DNA of 51,656 nt. Source: an archaeon. GTDB taxonomy: Archaea; Thermoproteota; Thermoprotei_A; Marsarchaeales; Marsarchaeaceae. The position numbers and the translations under genes are program-made. The notes under the pieces were generated by a model. That model worked only from the letters and a program-made list of their open reading frames with translations. It was not told the DNA's origin and made no database searches. Each line of letters begins with the position of its first letter. Position 1 is the stretch's first letter. Of this stretch, positions 8,577-16,263 are shown piece after piece. The DNA lies in the NCBI GenBank assembly GCA_021800035.1, contig JAJYZJ010000008.1, positions 1 through 51,656 on the forward strand, written 5' to 3'.

Positions 8577-8741
8577 CTAAAAAACGTGATGAGCAACCGC
8601 TATAACAACGGCAAACACTGCCGAAATCGCCAAGATATAGCCGGGTTTGAGCTTAAGGCCGAGATTCTCCTCTTCGTAGAACCGAACCAGCCCAGCACTA
8701 CTCATTGGTGAGCCTTGCTTCTTTCGCTTACGAGAGCTCAC
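8577..8741 (-). CDS. Preprotein translocase subunit Sec61 beta
   Basis: A 54-residue tail-anchored subunit of the SecYE-beta protein-conducting channel. A basic N-terminus (SSRKRKKQGSP) leads to the family signature SSAGLVRFYEEE, then LGLKLKPGYIL and one C-terminal TM (about 35-53) ending HHVF, exactly the archaeal Sec61 beta plan. The GTG start at 8741 is preceded by GGAGG about 11 nt upstream, and a TATA-like GTTTAAAAGGG (minus strand, 8771-8781) sits at the right distance. An internal ATG at residue 13 is the alternative start. It shares a bidirectional promoter with the CBS-domain gene. Confidence 0.9.
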   Translation of the reverse strand: MSSRKRKKQGSPMSSAGLVRFYEEENLGLKLKPGYILAISAVFAVVIAVAHHVF

Positions 8742-8762
8742 AAAAAAATAATCCTCCGATCA

Positions 8763-8781
8763 GATATAAGCCCTTTTAAAC
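8763..8781. promoter_or_regulatory. Compact bidirectional promoter
   Basis: Two overlapping TATA-like boxes: GATATAAG (8763-8770, plus) lies 25 bp before the GTG of the CBS gene at 8791, ideal for a leaderless transcript. TTTAAAAGGG (minus, about 8771-8780) lies about 35 bp before the Sec61 beta start. The two genes are only 49 bp apart, so they probably share this element. Confidence 0.6.
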
Positions 8782-8790
8782 ATCCCACCA

Positions 8791-9756
8791 GTGACCAGCA
8801 GGCCTAAATCCTCAGCAAGCTCAAGGCCTCACTATGAAATATTTATTACCTCCCCCGACCGTAACCCTCGCAAGAAGCTAGGCGATGCAATGCTAAAGAT
8901 AGAACAAGTGCTAGCAGCAGAAACTCCAAAACTGCAGATTCCGGTAGGTCGGGAAGCTGCTATCGCCGCGCTCTTGGAGTCGGGCCTACCAGCACTTCCA
9001 ATGGTGGATGCGCAGGGGAGCTATATTGGAGGGCTAACCGCCGAAGCCTTACTTCGGAACCCAGAAGAGGAACAAATCGGTGTCCTAGTCAGCAACGATC
9101 AGACCGAACTATTAACCGCCCAACTGGGCAGCGCCCAAATTAACACCCTCCGACAGCGAGGATATATTTTTGTGAGTGACGGTGCAGGCAAACTGTGCGG
9201 CGCAATTTATACAAGGGACGTCCTGAAGAAAGTCTTAGCCCGCAAGGAGTTTGAAAGGGTACCCATTACCCCCAACATTACTAGGAACTTTCCCCTAATT
9301 TGGGGAAAAACACCATCGAACATCGCGTGGAGATCCTTGGGCTTTCTGGAGCAAAACGACGCAATTATTACTGACGACAGCATGAGCAACTTCAGCACGG
9401 TTTCGGCTGTGAATCTCCTGAGGGCGATAACAGAAGAGAAGATTAGCGTACGCGAGGAAGCCGGGGCTGCCGGAGCCGAAGAGGAGTGGGGGGTGGAGGG
9501 AACCCAAATCATTTACATGGATAAACTCGTCCTTATGCTGTCTCCGAAGCCGATTGAGGTGTTTGCGAGCGCAGTCAGGCGCCACATTCTACTTAGCGAC
9601 AGCGTGGCTACGGTCGCTGCAAAAATGTGCATGGAGAACGCCCGCTTATTACCGGTAATCAACTCAGATCGCGCCCTGGTGGGTGCTGTCGCGGCTAATG
9701 ATCTGCTGGACCTTGTTATAACATCAAGCCCTGAGAGCCTTCAGCCCCCGGATTAG
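8791..9756 (+). CDS. CBS-domain protein
   Basis: 321 residues, apparently built of degenerate CBS units: LLESGLPALPMVDAQGSYIGGLTAEALL (about 66-93), RGYIFVSDGAGKLCGAIYTRDVL (about 115-137), a less regular middle part, and a last unit MCMENARLLPVINSDRALVGAVAANDLLDL (about 281-310). CBS pairs bind adenosyl ligands (AMP, ATP, SAM) and often regulate enzymes or transporters; no effector domain is fused here. GTG start fits the leaderless promoter at 8763. The 3' end overlaps the convergent GGGP synthase by 33 nt. Confidence 0.75.
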   Translation: MTSRPKSSASSRPHYEIFITSPDRNPRKKLGDAMLKIEQVLAAETPKLQIPVGREAAIAALLESGLPALPMVDAQGSYIGGLTAEALLRNPEEEQIGVLVSNDQTELLTAQLGSAQINTLRQRGYIFVSDGAGKLCGAIYTRDVLKKVLARKEFERVPITPNITRNFPLIWGKTPSNIAWRSLGFLEQNDAIITDDSMSNFSTVSAVNLLRAITEEKISVREEAGAAGAEEEWGVEGTQIIYMDKLVLMLSPKPIEVFASAVRRHILLSDSVATVAAKMCMENARLLPVINSDRALVGAVAANDLLDLVITSSPESLQPPD

Positions 9757-10461
9757 CTCGGCGGCGTCCGAAGGGTTTTCCAGAACATTTCCTATTACGA
9801 CAATATCAGCGCCATGATCGAAGAGCTCGTGCACCTGGGCCGCGGTCCTTATCCCACCACCTGCCATAACAGGGACAGGTGAAGCCTTCTTAACAGTCTC
9901 TACAAAAGAAGGGCTTATCGGCCTCTTTGCTCCCGACCCGGCCTCAAGGTAAAGCAGGCGGAAGCCCAGATAGCCGGCAGTAAGTGCATAAATCGCGGCT
10001 AATTCCGGCCTATCTTCCGGGATTGGTCTAGCGCGTCCCACAAACCCCGCAGTTGCCCCTTCGCCTACGATAATATACGCAGTTGGAATGGCCTCCAAGC
10101 TCATGCCTTTAACTATGGGGGCTGCGAGAAACTGCTGGTCTATCAAGTAGAACGTGCTGTCCGAGTTTAGTAGGCTGATAAAGAGCACAGCGTCGGCCTT
10201 CGGGCTTAGATTGCTGATTGATCCTGGAAAAATAATTATAGGCTTTGCAGTTTTCTCCCTCATGGCCAGAATTATGTCGTCCACCTTACTTTGCCAAATA
10301 GCCGTACTACCCCCAACCAGAATCGCGTAAAATGGACTGTCATCGAGCGCACTGGCAATGTCACCAGCAGTGTTGGGTGAATACTTCTCCGGATCAATAA
10401 GCGCCATCAAAAGTGGGTTCTTACGACGGGCTTCCATGAGCCCCGCTAAGACCCCTGGCAA
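9724..10461 (-). CDS. Geranylgeranylglyceryl phosphate synthase
   Basis: A PcrB/GGGPS TIM barrel of 245 residues. It transfers geranylgeranyl from GGPP to sn-glycerol-1-phosphate, the first ether bond of archaeal lipids. Visible motifs: ALIDPEKYS at the start of the barrel, ILVGGSTA, IIIFPGS near residue 75, LLYLEAGSGAKRPIS and the phosphate-binding VMAGGGIRT followed by DIVVIGNVLE. TTG start 4 nt after the Elf1 stop, so it is the last gene of lhr-elf1-GGGPS. The G1P dehydrogenase that makes its substrate is 18 kb away, at 28552. Confidence 0.93.
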   Translation of the reverse strand: MPGVLAGLMEARRKNPLLMALIDPEKYSPNTAGDIASALDDSPFYAILVGGSTAIWQSKVDDIILAMREKTAKPIIIFPGSISNLSPKADAVLFISLLNSDSTFYLIDQQFLAAPIVKGMSLEAIPTAYIIVGEGATAGFVGRARPIPEDRPELAAIYALTAGYLGFRLLYLEAGSGAKRPISPSFVETVKKASPVPVMAGGGIRTAAQVHELFDHGADIVVIGNVLENPSDAAELIRGLKALRA

Positions 10462-10465
10462 ACCC

Positions 10466-10699
10466 CTAGTTACCTTCCATTGCTGTCAGCTTAGAGTACA
10501 CGTCAATCGGTTCCGCACCGGCATTGACGTGCACATCCTCGCGAGAGAACCCACAGTACGCACACTGCACCTTTGCGAGCCCATCCTTTGCAATTATAAT
10601 CCGCAGGGGGAAACCTTCGCACACCGGGCATCTGAACACCCTCGGCGGTCCCCTCTTCTTCGGGGATACTATTCTATGCCTGCGTCTCCGGCCGCCCAA
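10466..10699 (-). CDS. Elf1-type transcription elongation factor, zinc ribbon
   Basis: 77 residues. A very basic N-terminus (GGRRRRHRIVSPKKRG) precedes a zinc ribbon with CPVC (about 24-27) and CAYC (about 46-49), followed by an acidic tail with VNAGAEPIDVYSKL. This is the plan of archaeal and eukaryotic Elf1/Spt-associated elongation factors that bind RNA polymerase near the downstream DNA. Elf1 is found mainly in TACK and Asgard archaea, which helps place the organism. TTG start, 6 nt after the lhr stop. Confidence 0.85.
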   Translation of the reverse strand: MGGRRRRHRIVSPKKRGPPRVFRCPVCEGFPLRIIIAKDGLAKVQCAYCGFSREDVHVNAGAEPIDVYSKLTAMEGN

Positions 10700-10705
10700 C
10701 TGACA

Positions 10706-13411
10706 TCACGACCAAAACTCCCTGGTTCTGATAAACTCTTGCTCTGCCTTGAAGATTTCCGTATAGAGCTCCTCCTGAGTGGGTACCCGCTTTCTTAGTA
10801 TTCTCTTCGCCGCAGTAGGTCCAATTCCAAAGCCACTCAAGACCAAGACACCCCTCTTCCCGTAATCAAGGTGTATTTCAGCGCTTCCAACGAGCTCCCT
10901 TGCCACATGGTTAATTCGTTCGTCGTCGTTTCGAGAGCCGAATCTGATAGATTTCAGTGCAGCCTTCGCAACGGCATCATTCTGTTCGACAAATCCGACA
11001 AACCGGGAGCCACAGCGCGGGCATACGACCCACTCAGGCATTGACCCGACAGTGACCACAGAGTGGTATCGAAAGCAGCTCAGGCAGTGCAAGTGGTAGG
11101 ATTTCCTATCTAGCCGCCTGGCAAGCGAAGCGAGAATTGCATCGCGGGTAACCGGTTCGGGATCGTGTGAGAGAAGCGACTCCTTAAAGACAGTACAAAA
11201 CTCAGATAGCGGCCTCGATGGCTTGTCTATCAGTAGAGGTCCTCGGGCAAGTGCTGAAAGAAAAGCTCGGATGTCTAATAAATCACTCATCACCTCATTC
11301 AAAACCTCCTTGCCAGCGAGGGTTGTCTGCAGAATCGCGTGCGTTCTCCTTGCGCCATACCTATCTAGTAATTTTTCAACGTCAAATCCCAACCTACGTG
11401 ATACGGCAAACAATCTGTCGGTGAACGCACCATATCTCGCCACTCCCCTCTCAATCCAAGAGAAAACCGAATCCGGCTCAGCGGAGCTGAGAATGGCATA
11501 AACTCGCTCAGAGCTTAGGCCACGCGACCGCAGGATTATTCCGGCCGAGTTCACTACTATGAGTGGTCTGACTGCGTAGTCAGCAAGCGCCTCACTCAGC
11601 ACGATGGACATCGCTCGGTTTCCCCTAGTACCCAAGGGAGCCAGTACCAAAACGGTGCCTGTCGAATTTGCCGGAGACACAACGCATATCCTCTTATCCG
11701 CGAGTTCTCTAACTGGCGGAATTCTGTCCAGCGCTCTCTGTGCGCCGGGGAGAAGGCGCAGGTCTTTGAGGACAGCTCCACGCCTCCGGGAGCAAACGAT
11801 GTCATACATTCGCTTCGAAACGTAGTTGTCCACAGGTAACGTGTCCCCAGACCAGTTTGGAATCGTAGTTTGACCTTGTAGGCCGGGCCTAACGAGAACG
11901 GACCTAACACCGAAATCGACAGAAACTACTTCCCACACACGGTTCCCTAAAGCTATCTCTTGTCCAGAATCGTGATACTTCTCAACAAAGGAGCTATCCA
12001 AGTATCCAACAATCCCCCTTGTAACTATATCCCGTACCGAAAACTGAGCAGTTCCTGCGATTGTACCTATATGAGTGAGAAAGTAGACTCTGGTCCTACG
12101 TCCGACCCGAACAATGTCTCCATATAGAGAACCATACCCCATCTGAACAAGAAAACTGAGTACCATCTCAAAATCAGCCACACTTAGGTTTCGGAAGCTA
12201 AAACAACTCCTGACGAGCTCAAAGAGCTCCGTTTTCTTGGCTTCCCTTACCATCAGCAGGTGCGCCGCCAGCTGATTAACGAGGACATCAAGAGGGGCTG
12301 AGAATATCTTGGGCGCTTCGATCCACTTGCTCAGTAACAAATCCGCACAAGCAAGCCCCTCAAGTAAATCGATCGGATTTAAAGCAATAAGAACCCCCTT
12401 TGAAATCGCGCCAACAGAGTGTCCAGCCCGTCCGAATCGCTGTGCCAACGCTTCTACTGTTCTCGGAGAACCAACCTGTATAACACGTTCGAGCTCGCCA
12501 ACGTCAATACCAAGCTCAAGGGAGGAGGTGGAGATCACTGAACGATCCTTCTGTTTGCGCAATCTATCTTCGACACTGAGCCGTTCGTCCAGAGACAGCG
12601 AACTGTGGTGAACATCTAGGTTCACTTTGTTATTTCCTTCCCGACCAATTTTAGCAAGGGCCTCAGCGAGGTGGCGGGTGTTGACGAAAATTATTGCTTT
12701 TGAACTCATTTCGGTTAGTAAAAGTGAGTAAACCTCCCCCAGTCGGTTAGGAGCTTGCACGGCGTCTACAGCCAATGCGTAGGCCTTTCGATTCTTCAGA
12801 TAAATTACCTCGCCGTTCTCCATAAAAAATCTACAAACAAAGTGTCCACTCTTCACGGTTGCAGAAAGACAGATTAGCTGTATGTCATGTTTGAGACAGG
12901 CTCTGAAACGAGTCAAGCCAAGAGATAGCTGAACCCCTCTTTTTGACTGAACTAACTCGTTTGCCTCATCGATTACAACATGACGGACATTCTCTAGCGC
13001 CCTCAAACTAGCTTGATCTACCATCAGTGCTTGGAATGTTTCTGGCGTGGTAACAAGGATGTCGGGCGGGTCGAGGCGTTGCCTTATACGCGCACTGCGC
13101 GGCGTATCTCCATGTCTGACTTCAATTCTCAGCCCCACCTCCTTGGCTAAATCTACTAATCGACTATGAACGTCACGATTTAGTGCTTTAAGGGGGGTGA
13201 TGTACAGGACTGACACACCTACCGGCTCACCCTGCTTGACCAGCTGCATTATGGGGAGCATGGCAGCTTCTGTCTTACCCGATCCAGTAGTGCTGCAGAG
13301 CACCACATTTCTACCAGACAAAATCCTCGGAAAGGCCACCTTCTGTATTTCAGTTGGACCGCGAAAGCGGCGGCTTGCCGCCTCCGCAACCTCGCCACTC
13401 AGATGCAACAT
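10706..13411 (-). CDS. Lhr-type superfamily 2 helicase
   Basis: About 901 residues from the ATG at 13411 (an upstream in-frame GTG at 13435 would add 8). Order of motifs: Q-like GPTEIQ, Walker A STTGSGKT, Ia ITPLKALNRD, GDTPRSAR, motif II DEAN, motif III LSATV, motif V STSSLELGIDVG, motif VI QRFGRAGHS. Lhr core and winged-helix regions follow, then a C-terminal zinc ribbon (CLSC and CPRC, about 800-830). aLhr proteins unwind DNA forks and RNA:DNA hybrids in repair or RNA processing. Motif II is usually DEIH or DEVH; here His is replaced by Asn. First gene of an operon with elf1 and GGGPS. Confidence 0.9.
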   Translation of the reverse strand: MLHLSGEVAEAASRRFRGPTEIQKVAFPRILSGRNVVLCSTTGSGKTEAAMLPIMQLVKQGEPVGVSVLYITPLKALNRDVHSRLVDLAKEVGLRIEVRHGDTPRSARIRQRLDPPDILVTTPETFQALMVDQASLRALENVRHVVIDEANELVQSKRGVQLSLGLTRFRACLKHDIQLICLSATVKSGHFVCRFFMENGEVIYLKNRKAYALAVDAVQAPNRLGEVYSLLLTEMSSKAIIFVNTRHLAEALAKIGREGNNKVNLDVHHSSLSLDERLSVEDRLRKQKDRSVISTSSLELGIDVGELERVIQVGSPRTVEALAQRFGRAGHSVGAISKGVLIALNPIDLLEGLACADLLLSKWIEAPKIFSAPLDVLVNQLAAHLLMVREAKKTELFELVRSCFSFRNLSVADFEMVLSFLVQMGYGSLYGDIVRVGRRTRVYFLTHIGTIAGTAQFSVRDIVTRGIVGYLDSSFVEKYHDSGQEIALGNRVWEVVSVDFGVRSVLVRPGLQGQTTIPNWSGDTLPVDNYVSKRMYDIVCSRRRGAVLKDLRLLPGAQRALDRIPPVRELADKRICVVSPANSTGTVLVLAPLGTRGNRAMSIVLSEALADYAVRPLIVVNSAGIILRSRGLSSERVYAILSSAEPDSVFSWIERGVARYGAFTDRLFAVSRRLGFDVEKLLDRYGARRTHAILQTTLAGKEVLNEVMSDLLDIRAFLSALARGPLLIDKPSRPLSEFCTVFKESLLSHDPEPVTRDAILASLARRLDRKSYHLHCLSCFRYHSVVTVGSMPEWVVCPRCGSRFVGFVEQNDAVAKAALKSIRFGSRNDDERINHVARELVGSAEIHLDYGKRGVLVLSGFGIGPTAAKRILRKRVPTQEELYTEIFKAEQEFIRTREFWS

Positions 13412-13606
13412 CGTGGTTACCCCAGAGCACAACACAAAGACTAATTAACTATCGTCCACATGCTAACGACCGTGATAAATTACTCGCTTATGTATTACCT
13501 GGGTACAGCCGTTTCGGTATTAGTTTTCATTTTTGTACTGGCTCTCTCACTGGCTGAGCCAACTGGCCGAGACACCAGCAGGCAAACTAGCTAAAGTGGG
13601 CTGGTC

Positions 13607-13936
13607 TTACCCCCCTCGGCGCATCGAGTCTAAAGCCGCGAGCGCTAGCAAATGTTTACAGGGAGTGCGTCCATTTCTCGCTATATTTCGCATATAAAAA
13701 TCACTGCAGCTGCAATAGAAATATCGATAAATGCAATAATTATTTATTATTCCCTCCAGTACAAGTTTATTCCTCCCAACCTCATAGAAGTCCACAGATT
13801 CAACGGCATCCTTCGGTGACAGAATTTTTGATGAATAAACCGTCGAGTCTTTGCCCCGGACATCATCTAGTGCGCCAGTGCAAGGTTGCCTTTCGGCAAA
13901 TTGGGTGATAGCCCTTTCAATATCCCGATAAGTCAA
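13607..13936 (-). CDS. SWIM zinc-finger protein
   Basis: 109 residues. The C-terminal half holds a SWIM motif: FYCSCSDFYMRN then GRTPCKHLLALAAL, i.e. CxC spaced to CxH. The N-terminal half (YRDIERAITQFAERQ and the IINNYCIYRYFY strands) is not recognisable. Small SWIM proteins in archaea and eukaryotes (Shu2/SWS1 type) partner with recombinases; here it lies between an Lhr helicase and a phosphoesterase, which suggests a role in DNA repair. This function is inferred. TTG start; TATA-like GGTTATAAGTGG (minus, about 13961-13972) lies about 28 bp upstream. Confidence 0.72.
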   Translation of the reverse strand: MTYRDIERAITQFAERQPCTGALDDVRGKDSTVYSSKILSPKDAVESVDFYEVGRNKLVLEGIINNYCIYRYFYCSCSDFYMRNIARNGRTPCKHLLALAALDSMRRGG

Positions 13937-14019
13937 TTTGGCCCTTTATAGGACTGCATCCACTTATAACCGCGTCGGCAGTTCTGCATCCCAAAAGCCG
14001 CTCGTTAGTTGTAGCCGAA

Positions 14020-14649
14020 TTGCATACGGGTTTCGGTCTGGAGTCCGGATCAGAGTTGCTAGCCAGAAATATTTTCGAGTTCTGGTTAAGAAACCTAGTC
14101 AGACTGCTTTCAAATTACGACTTAAGGCGTTTGATAATTTGTGGGGATCTGAAGGAGTCCGTCGGCCAGCCGAGATCCGTCGAGGTCACGCTTCTGAAAG
14201 AGCTGCAGCAGGTTCTTCTCCAGCACTCGGTGGAAGCCATGCTCCTCAAAGGCAACCACGACGGCTCCATCGAATCATATATTGAATTTCAGTGTTTGGA
14301 TTATATATTAATGGAAGTAGGTGGCAGGGACGTTATTGTCGCGCATGGACACAGAAGGCTGCCTGTCGAGAACGCAAAAGGTGCAATTCTGGCTCATATG
14401 CATCCAAGCATTCGGCTGAACGGTTCAACGTCTTTCGTGTGGCTGTTTTTCAAGCGAACAAGTCCAAGATGGGGGGGAGTTGTGGTAATGCCTCCATTTA
14501 ACCCGTTCTTAGGGGGTGGACGAGTAATGGGAAGGGGAAGTCCGGCCCTGGCTCAGCTAGGAATTCCTAGCAAGATTTGGTCCAGCGCGGTGATCGGTGT
14601 CAACGGTGCTTATTACGGGACGCTGGACGATGTTCAGGCGATGGCTTAA
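14020..14649 (+). CDS. Lhr-associated metallophosphoesterase, start uncertain
   Basis: A calcineurin-like phosphoesterase of the small ICC/PdeM type often linked to Lhr helicases. Metal motifs in order: AELHTGFG (usually DLH), IICGDLKES, LLKGNHDGS, VIVAHGHRR and ILAHMHPS (usually GHxH). The coordinates begin at the first standard start codon (TTG 14020), but this would cut into the first motif: in-frame sequence upstream encodes family-like AVLHPKSRSLVVAE, so translation probably starts near 13981-13984 on a non-standard codon (GTT or CTG), or the gene has lost its start. Overlaps convergent TFE by 50 nt. Substrate unknown. Confidence 0.75.
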   Translation: MHTGFGLESGSELLARNIFEFWLRNLVRLLSNYDLRRLIICGDLKESVGQPRSVEVTLLKELQQVLLQHSVEAMLLKGNHDGSIESYIEFQCLDYILMEVGGRDVIVAHGHRRLPVENAKGAILAHMHPSIRLNGSTSFVWLFFKRTSPRWGGVVVMPPFNPFLGGGRVMGRGSPALAQLGIPSKIWSSAVIGVNGAYYGTLDDVQAMA

Positions 14650-15142
14650 GCGCATTGGAGAGAACGTTGCCAAGGAACTCGACGAGTTTGCTGTTATCCT
14701 CCATGCTTAACACCTCATTACAGATTGGACACCTGAAACCAGCATCATAAGCATCGTCGAACGTAATCCTGGTGCACTTATTGGGACAAGTAAAGAAGCC
14801 GTGGCTCTTTTCGTACTCATACCTCTTTCGATTTCTTTCCAATATTTTCGCCCTTTTGTAGTATACATAATTCTTGAAGTAATTCTTATTTGCTCTCCAG
14901 TAAAACGTTACCCAATTTGTCTTAAGATCAATAGTTTTTCGAAATGTCACAAGGTCGTTACGTTCGAGGTTATAGATTATCTGGCGGATTACATTGGGTT
15001 TTACCTTAAAGGTGTCACTCAACTCCTCATCAGTGCACTCGCGCTCCTTTATGATTGTCTCTAGGACGGCGTAGCCTTCTGCGCCAGCAAGCTTGTAGGC
15101 AACAGCCAATAAGTCGAGGTCCACATCAGTAATTCTCCGCAC
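14600..15142 (-). CDS. tfe: Transcription factor E, alpha subunit
   Basis: 180 residues. An extended winged helix (about 1-90, with CTDEELSDTFKVKPNVIRQIIYNLERNDLVTF as turn and recognition helices) is followed by a basic coiled linker (KRAKILERNRKRYEYEK) and a zinc ribbon with CPNKC and CPICN (about 118-146). This is archaeal TFE-alpha, homologue of TFIIE-alpha, which stabilises the open RNA polymerase-promoter complex. The stop of trm56 overlaps its start by 17 nt, so MBF1-trm56-tfe form one minus-strand operon. Confidence 0.92.
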   Translation of the reverse strand: MRRITDVDLDLLAVAYKLAGAEGYAVLETIIKERECTDEELSDTFKVKPNVIRQIIYNLERNDLVTFRKTIDLKTNWVTFYWRANKNYFKNYVYYKRAKILERNRKRYEYEKSHGFFTCPNKCTRITFDDAYDAGFRCPICNEVLSMEDNSKLVEFLGNVLSNALKPSPEHRPASRNKHR

Positions 15143-15701
15143 GAGAGATTATGCCTCCCTTGGTTTTTAAGGCTGACAAAATTTTTATGCGGCTCTCGGG
15201 CTTGCGGCGACCCCACGCCCTATTCCCAAGTAATTTTTCAAGGAAAATCGCGAGAGCTGCCACCTCGGAGTGGGGGGAGTGAGTGACGGCCAGATTGAAA
15301 TCACTTGCTTGGTAGACTTTACCGTCTACCTTGGAAGAACCGACCACCACTAGTAGAGGTTGCCCAAGAGTATAATACACATGGTAGAGTTCACTCATTG
15401 GGGCGCGCATATCTTCGCCGTACATTGAGAGGTTTATAACCCGCCCCCCAGCTTTCTTCCACTCCGATATAATTCGGAGCGGTGAAACCTCCTGTACAAC
15501 CGAGAAGCTGCCGCCCCAAGCACTTCCGAGCGACCTCACAGAACTAATTTGGCTACTGGCGTCACCACCGCACACAATTACCCCAGAGGCACCAAGAGCA
15601 CGTGCAGTCAAACATACATGAGTAGTCAGTCGCTGATCTCGATAGGGCCGATGGTTAAGACGCAGGACCACTATTTTGCCGGGCTCATTCGTCTGCTCCA
15701 A
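15126..15701 (-). CDS. tRNA (cytidine-56-2'-O)-methyltransferase
   Basis: 191 residues of the SPOUT-fold aTrm56 family, which 2'-O-methylates C56 in the T-loop of archaeal tRNAs. The N-terminal VVLRLNHRPYRDQRLTTHVCLTARALGA is a diagnostic signature. LLVVVGSSKVDGKVYQASDFNLAVTHSPHSEVAALAIFL covers the knotted SAM site. It overlaps MBF1 by 17 nt upstream and TFE by 17 nt downstream. ATG start. The C-terminus has a basic extension common in the family. Confidence 0.92.
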   Translation of the reverse strand: MEQTNEPGKIVVLRLNHRPYRDQRLTTHVCLTARALGASGVIVCGGDASSQISSVRSLGSAWGGSFSVVQEVSPLRIISEWKKAGGRVINLSMYGEDMRAPMSELYHVYYTLGQPLLVVVGSSKVDGKVYQASDFNLAVTHSPHSEVAALAIFLEKLLGNRAWGRRKPESRIKILSALKTKGGIISRAENY

Positions 15702-16200
15702 GTGAGTCTTTGAGCTTGACTATATGTCTGAATTCAAGCCTTGCTGCTGCCTCCGTGGGTGAGATGAATGTACCCTCTACCTGTTTAGCTCTGAGAGATA
15801 ATTTGAGATATTTCTCTATTTTTTCAACTGTAGCAACGTCGGGAGTGAGCCTTCCTGCCTCAATTCTACGTAGAACACTCTCTTTGATACCCAACCGTTC
15901 GGCGAGCTCAGAGATTGTAAGTCCGCGCGATTCCCGGGATTGGCGAAGCACAGCAGATATGTCCTCGAGCACCTCGGTTTCAGTTTTAGGGGGGCTTGTA
16001 TCAGCAATTGGCCTGTCGTGAAATCTAGCGGGGGAAATAACCGATGGCGGGGGTCTGCTGACGGGTTCACTCGTCCGCCGGTCTAATCGGTCCTTTGGAG
16101 GCTGGCACAAACTGCAGGCGAGGAGTCGCTCTCCGTGGTAATCTATCGGCTTCAGTGGTTCCTTTGATAATCGGCCGCAAATTTCACAATAACCCGACAT
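15685..16200 (-). CDS. Multiprotein bridging factor 1-like protein
   Basis: 171 residues: N-terminal zinc ribbon (CEIC at 5-8, CSLC near 29-32), a proline-rich linker (about 35-85), and a Cro/cI-type HTH (about 87-145; QSRESRGLTISELAERLGI, then SVLRRIEAGRLTP). This is the archaeal MBF1 layout. Eukaryotic MBF1 bridges activators and TBP and also acts on stalled ribosomes; the archaeal role is less clear. First gene of the MBF1-trm56-tfe operon, divergent from PAN with only 63 bp between starts, so the two promoters must be interleaved. Confidence 0.9.
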   Translation of the reverse strand: MSGYCEICGRLSKEPLKPIDYHGERLLACSLCQPPKDRLDRRTSEPVSRPPPSVISPARFHDRPIADTSPPKTETEVLEDISAVLRQSRESRGLTISELAERLGIKESVLRRIEAGRLTPDVATVEKIEKYLKLSLRAKQVEGTFISPTEAAARLEFRHIVKLKDSLGADE

Positions 16201-16263
16201 TAAATCTGCCTATCCTTTATATTCGCCCCCTCGTTTATATTCTGTTCTCGGAGACTTTGGTGG

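Noticed and set aside
13938-14285. 115-codon frame overlapping the phosphoesterase start
   Set aside because: It is in another frame than the conserved metal motifs; it is kept only as a reason to check for a frameshift.
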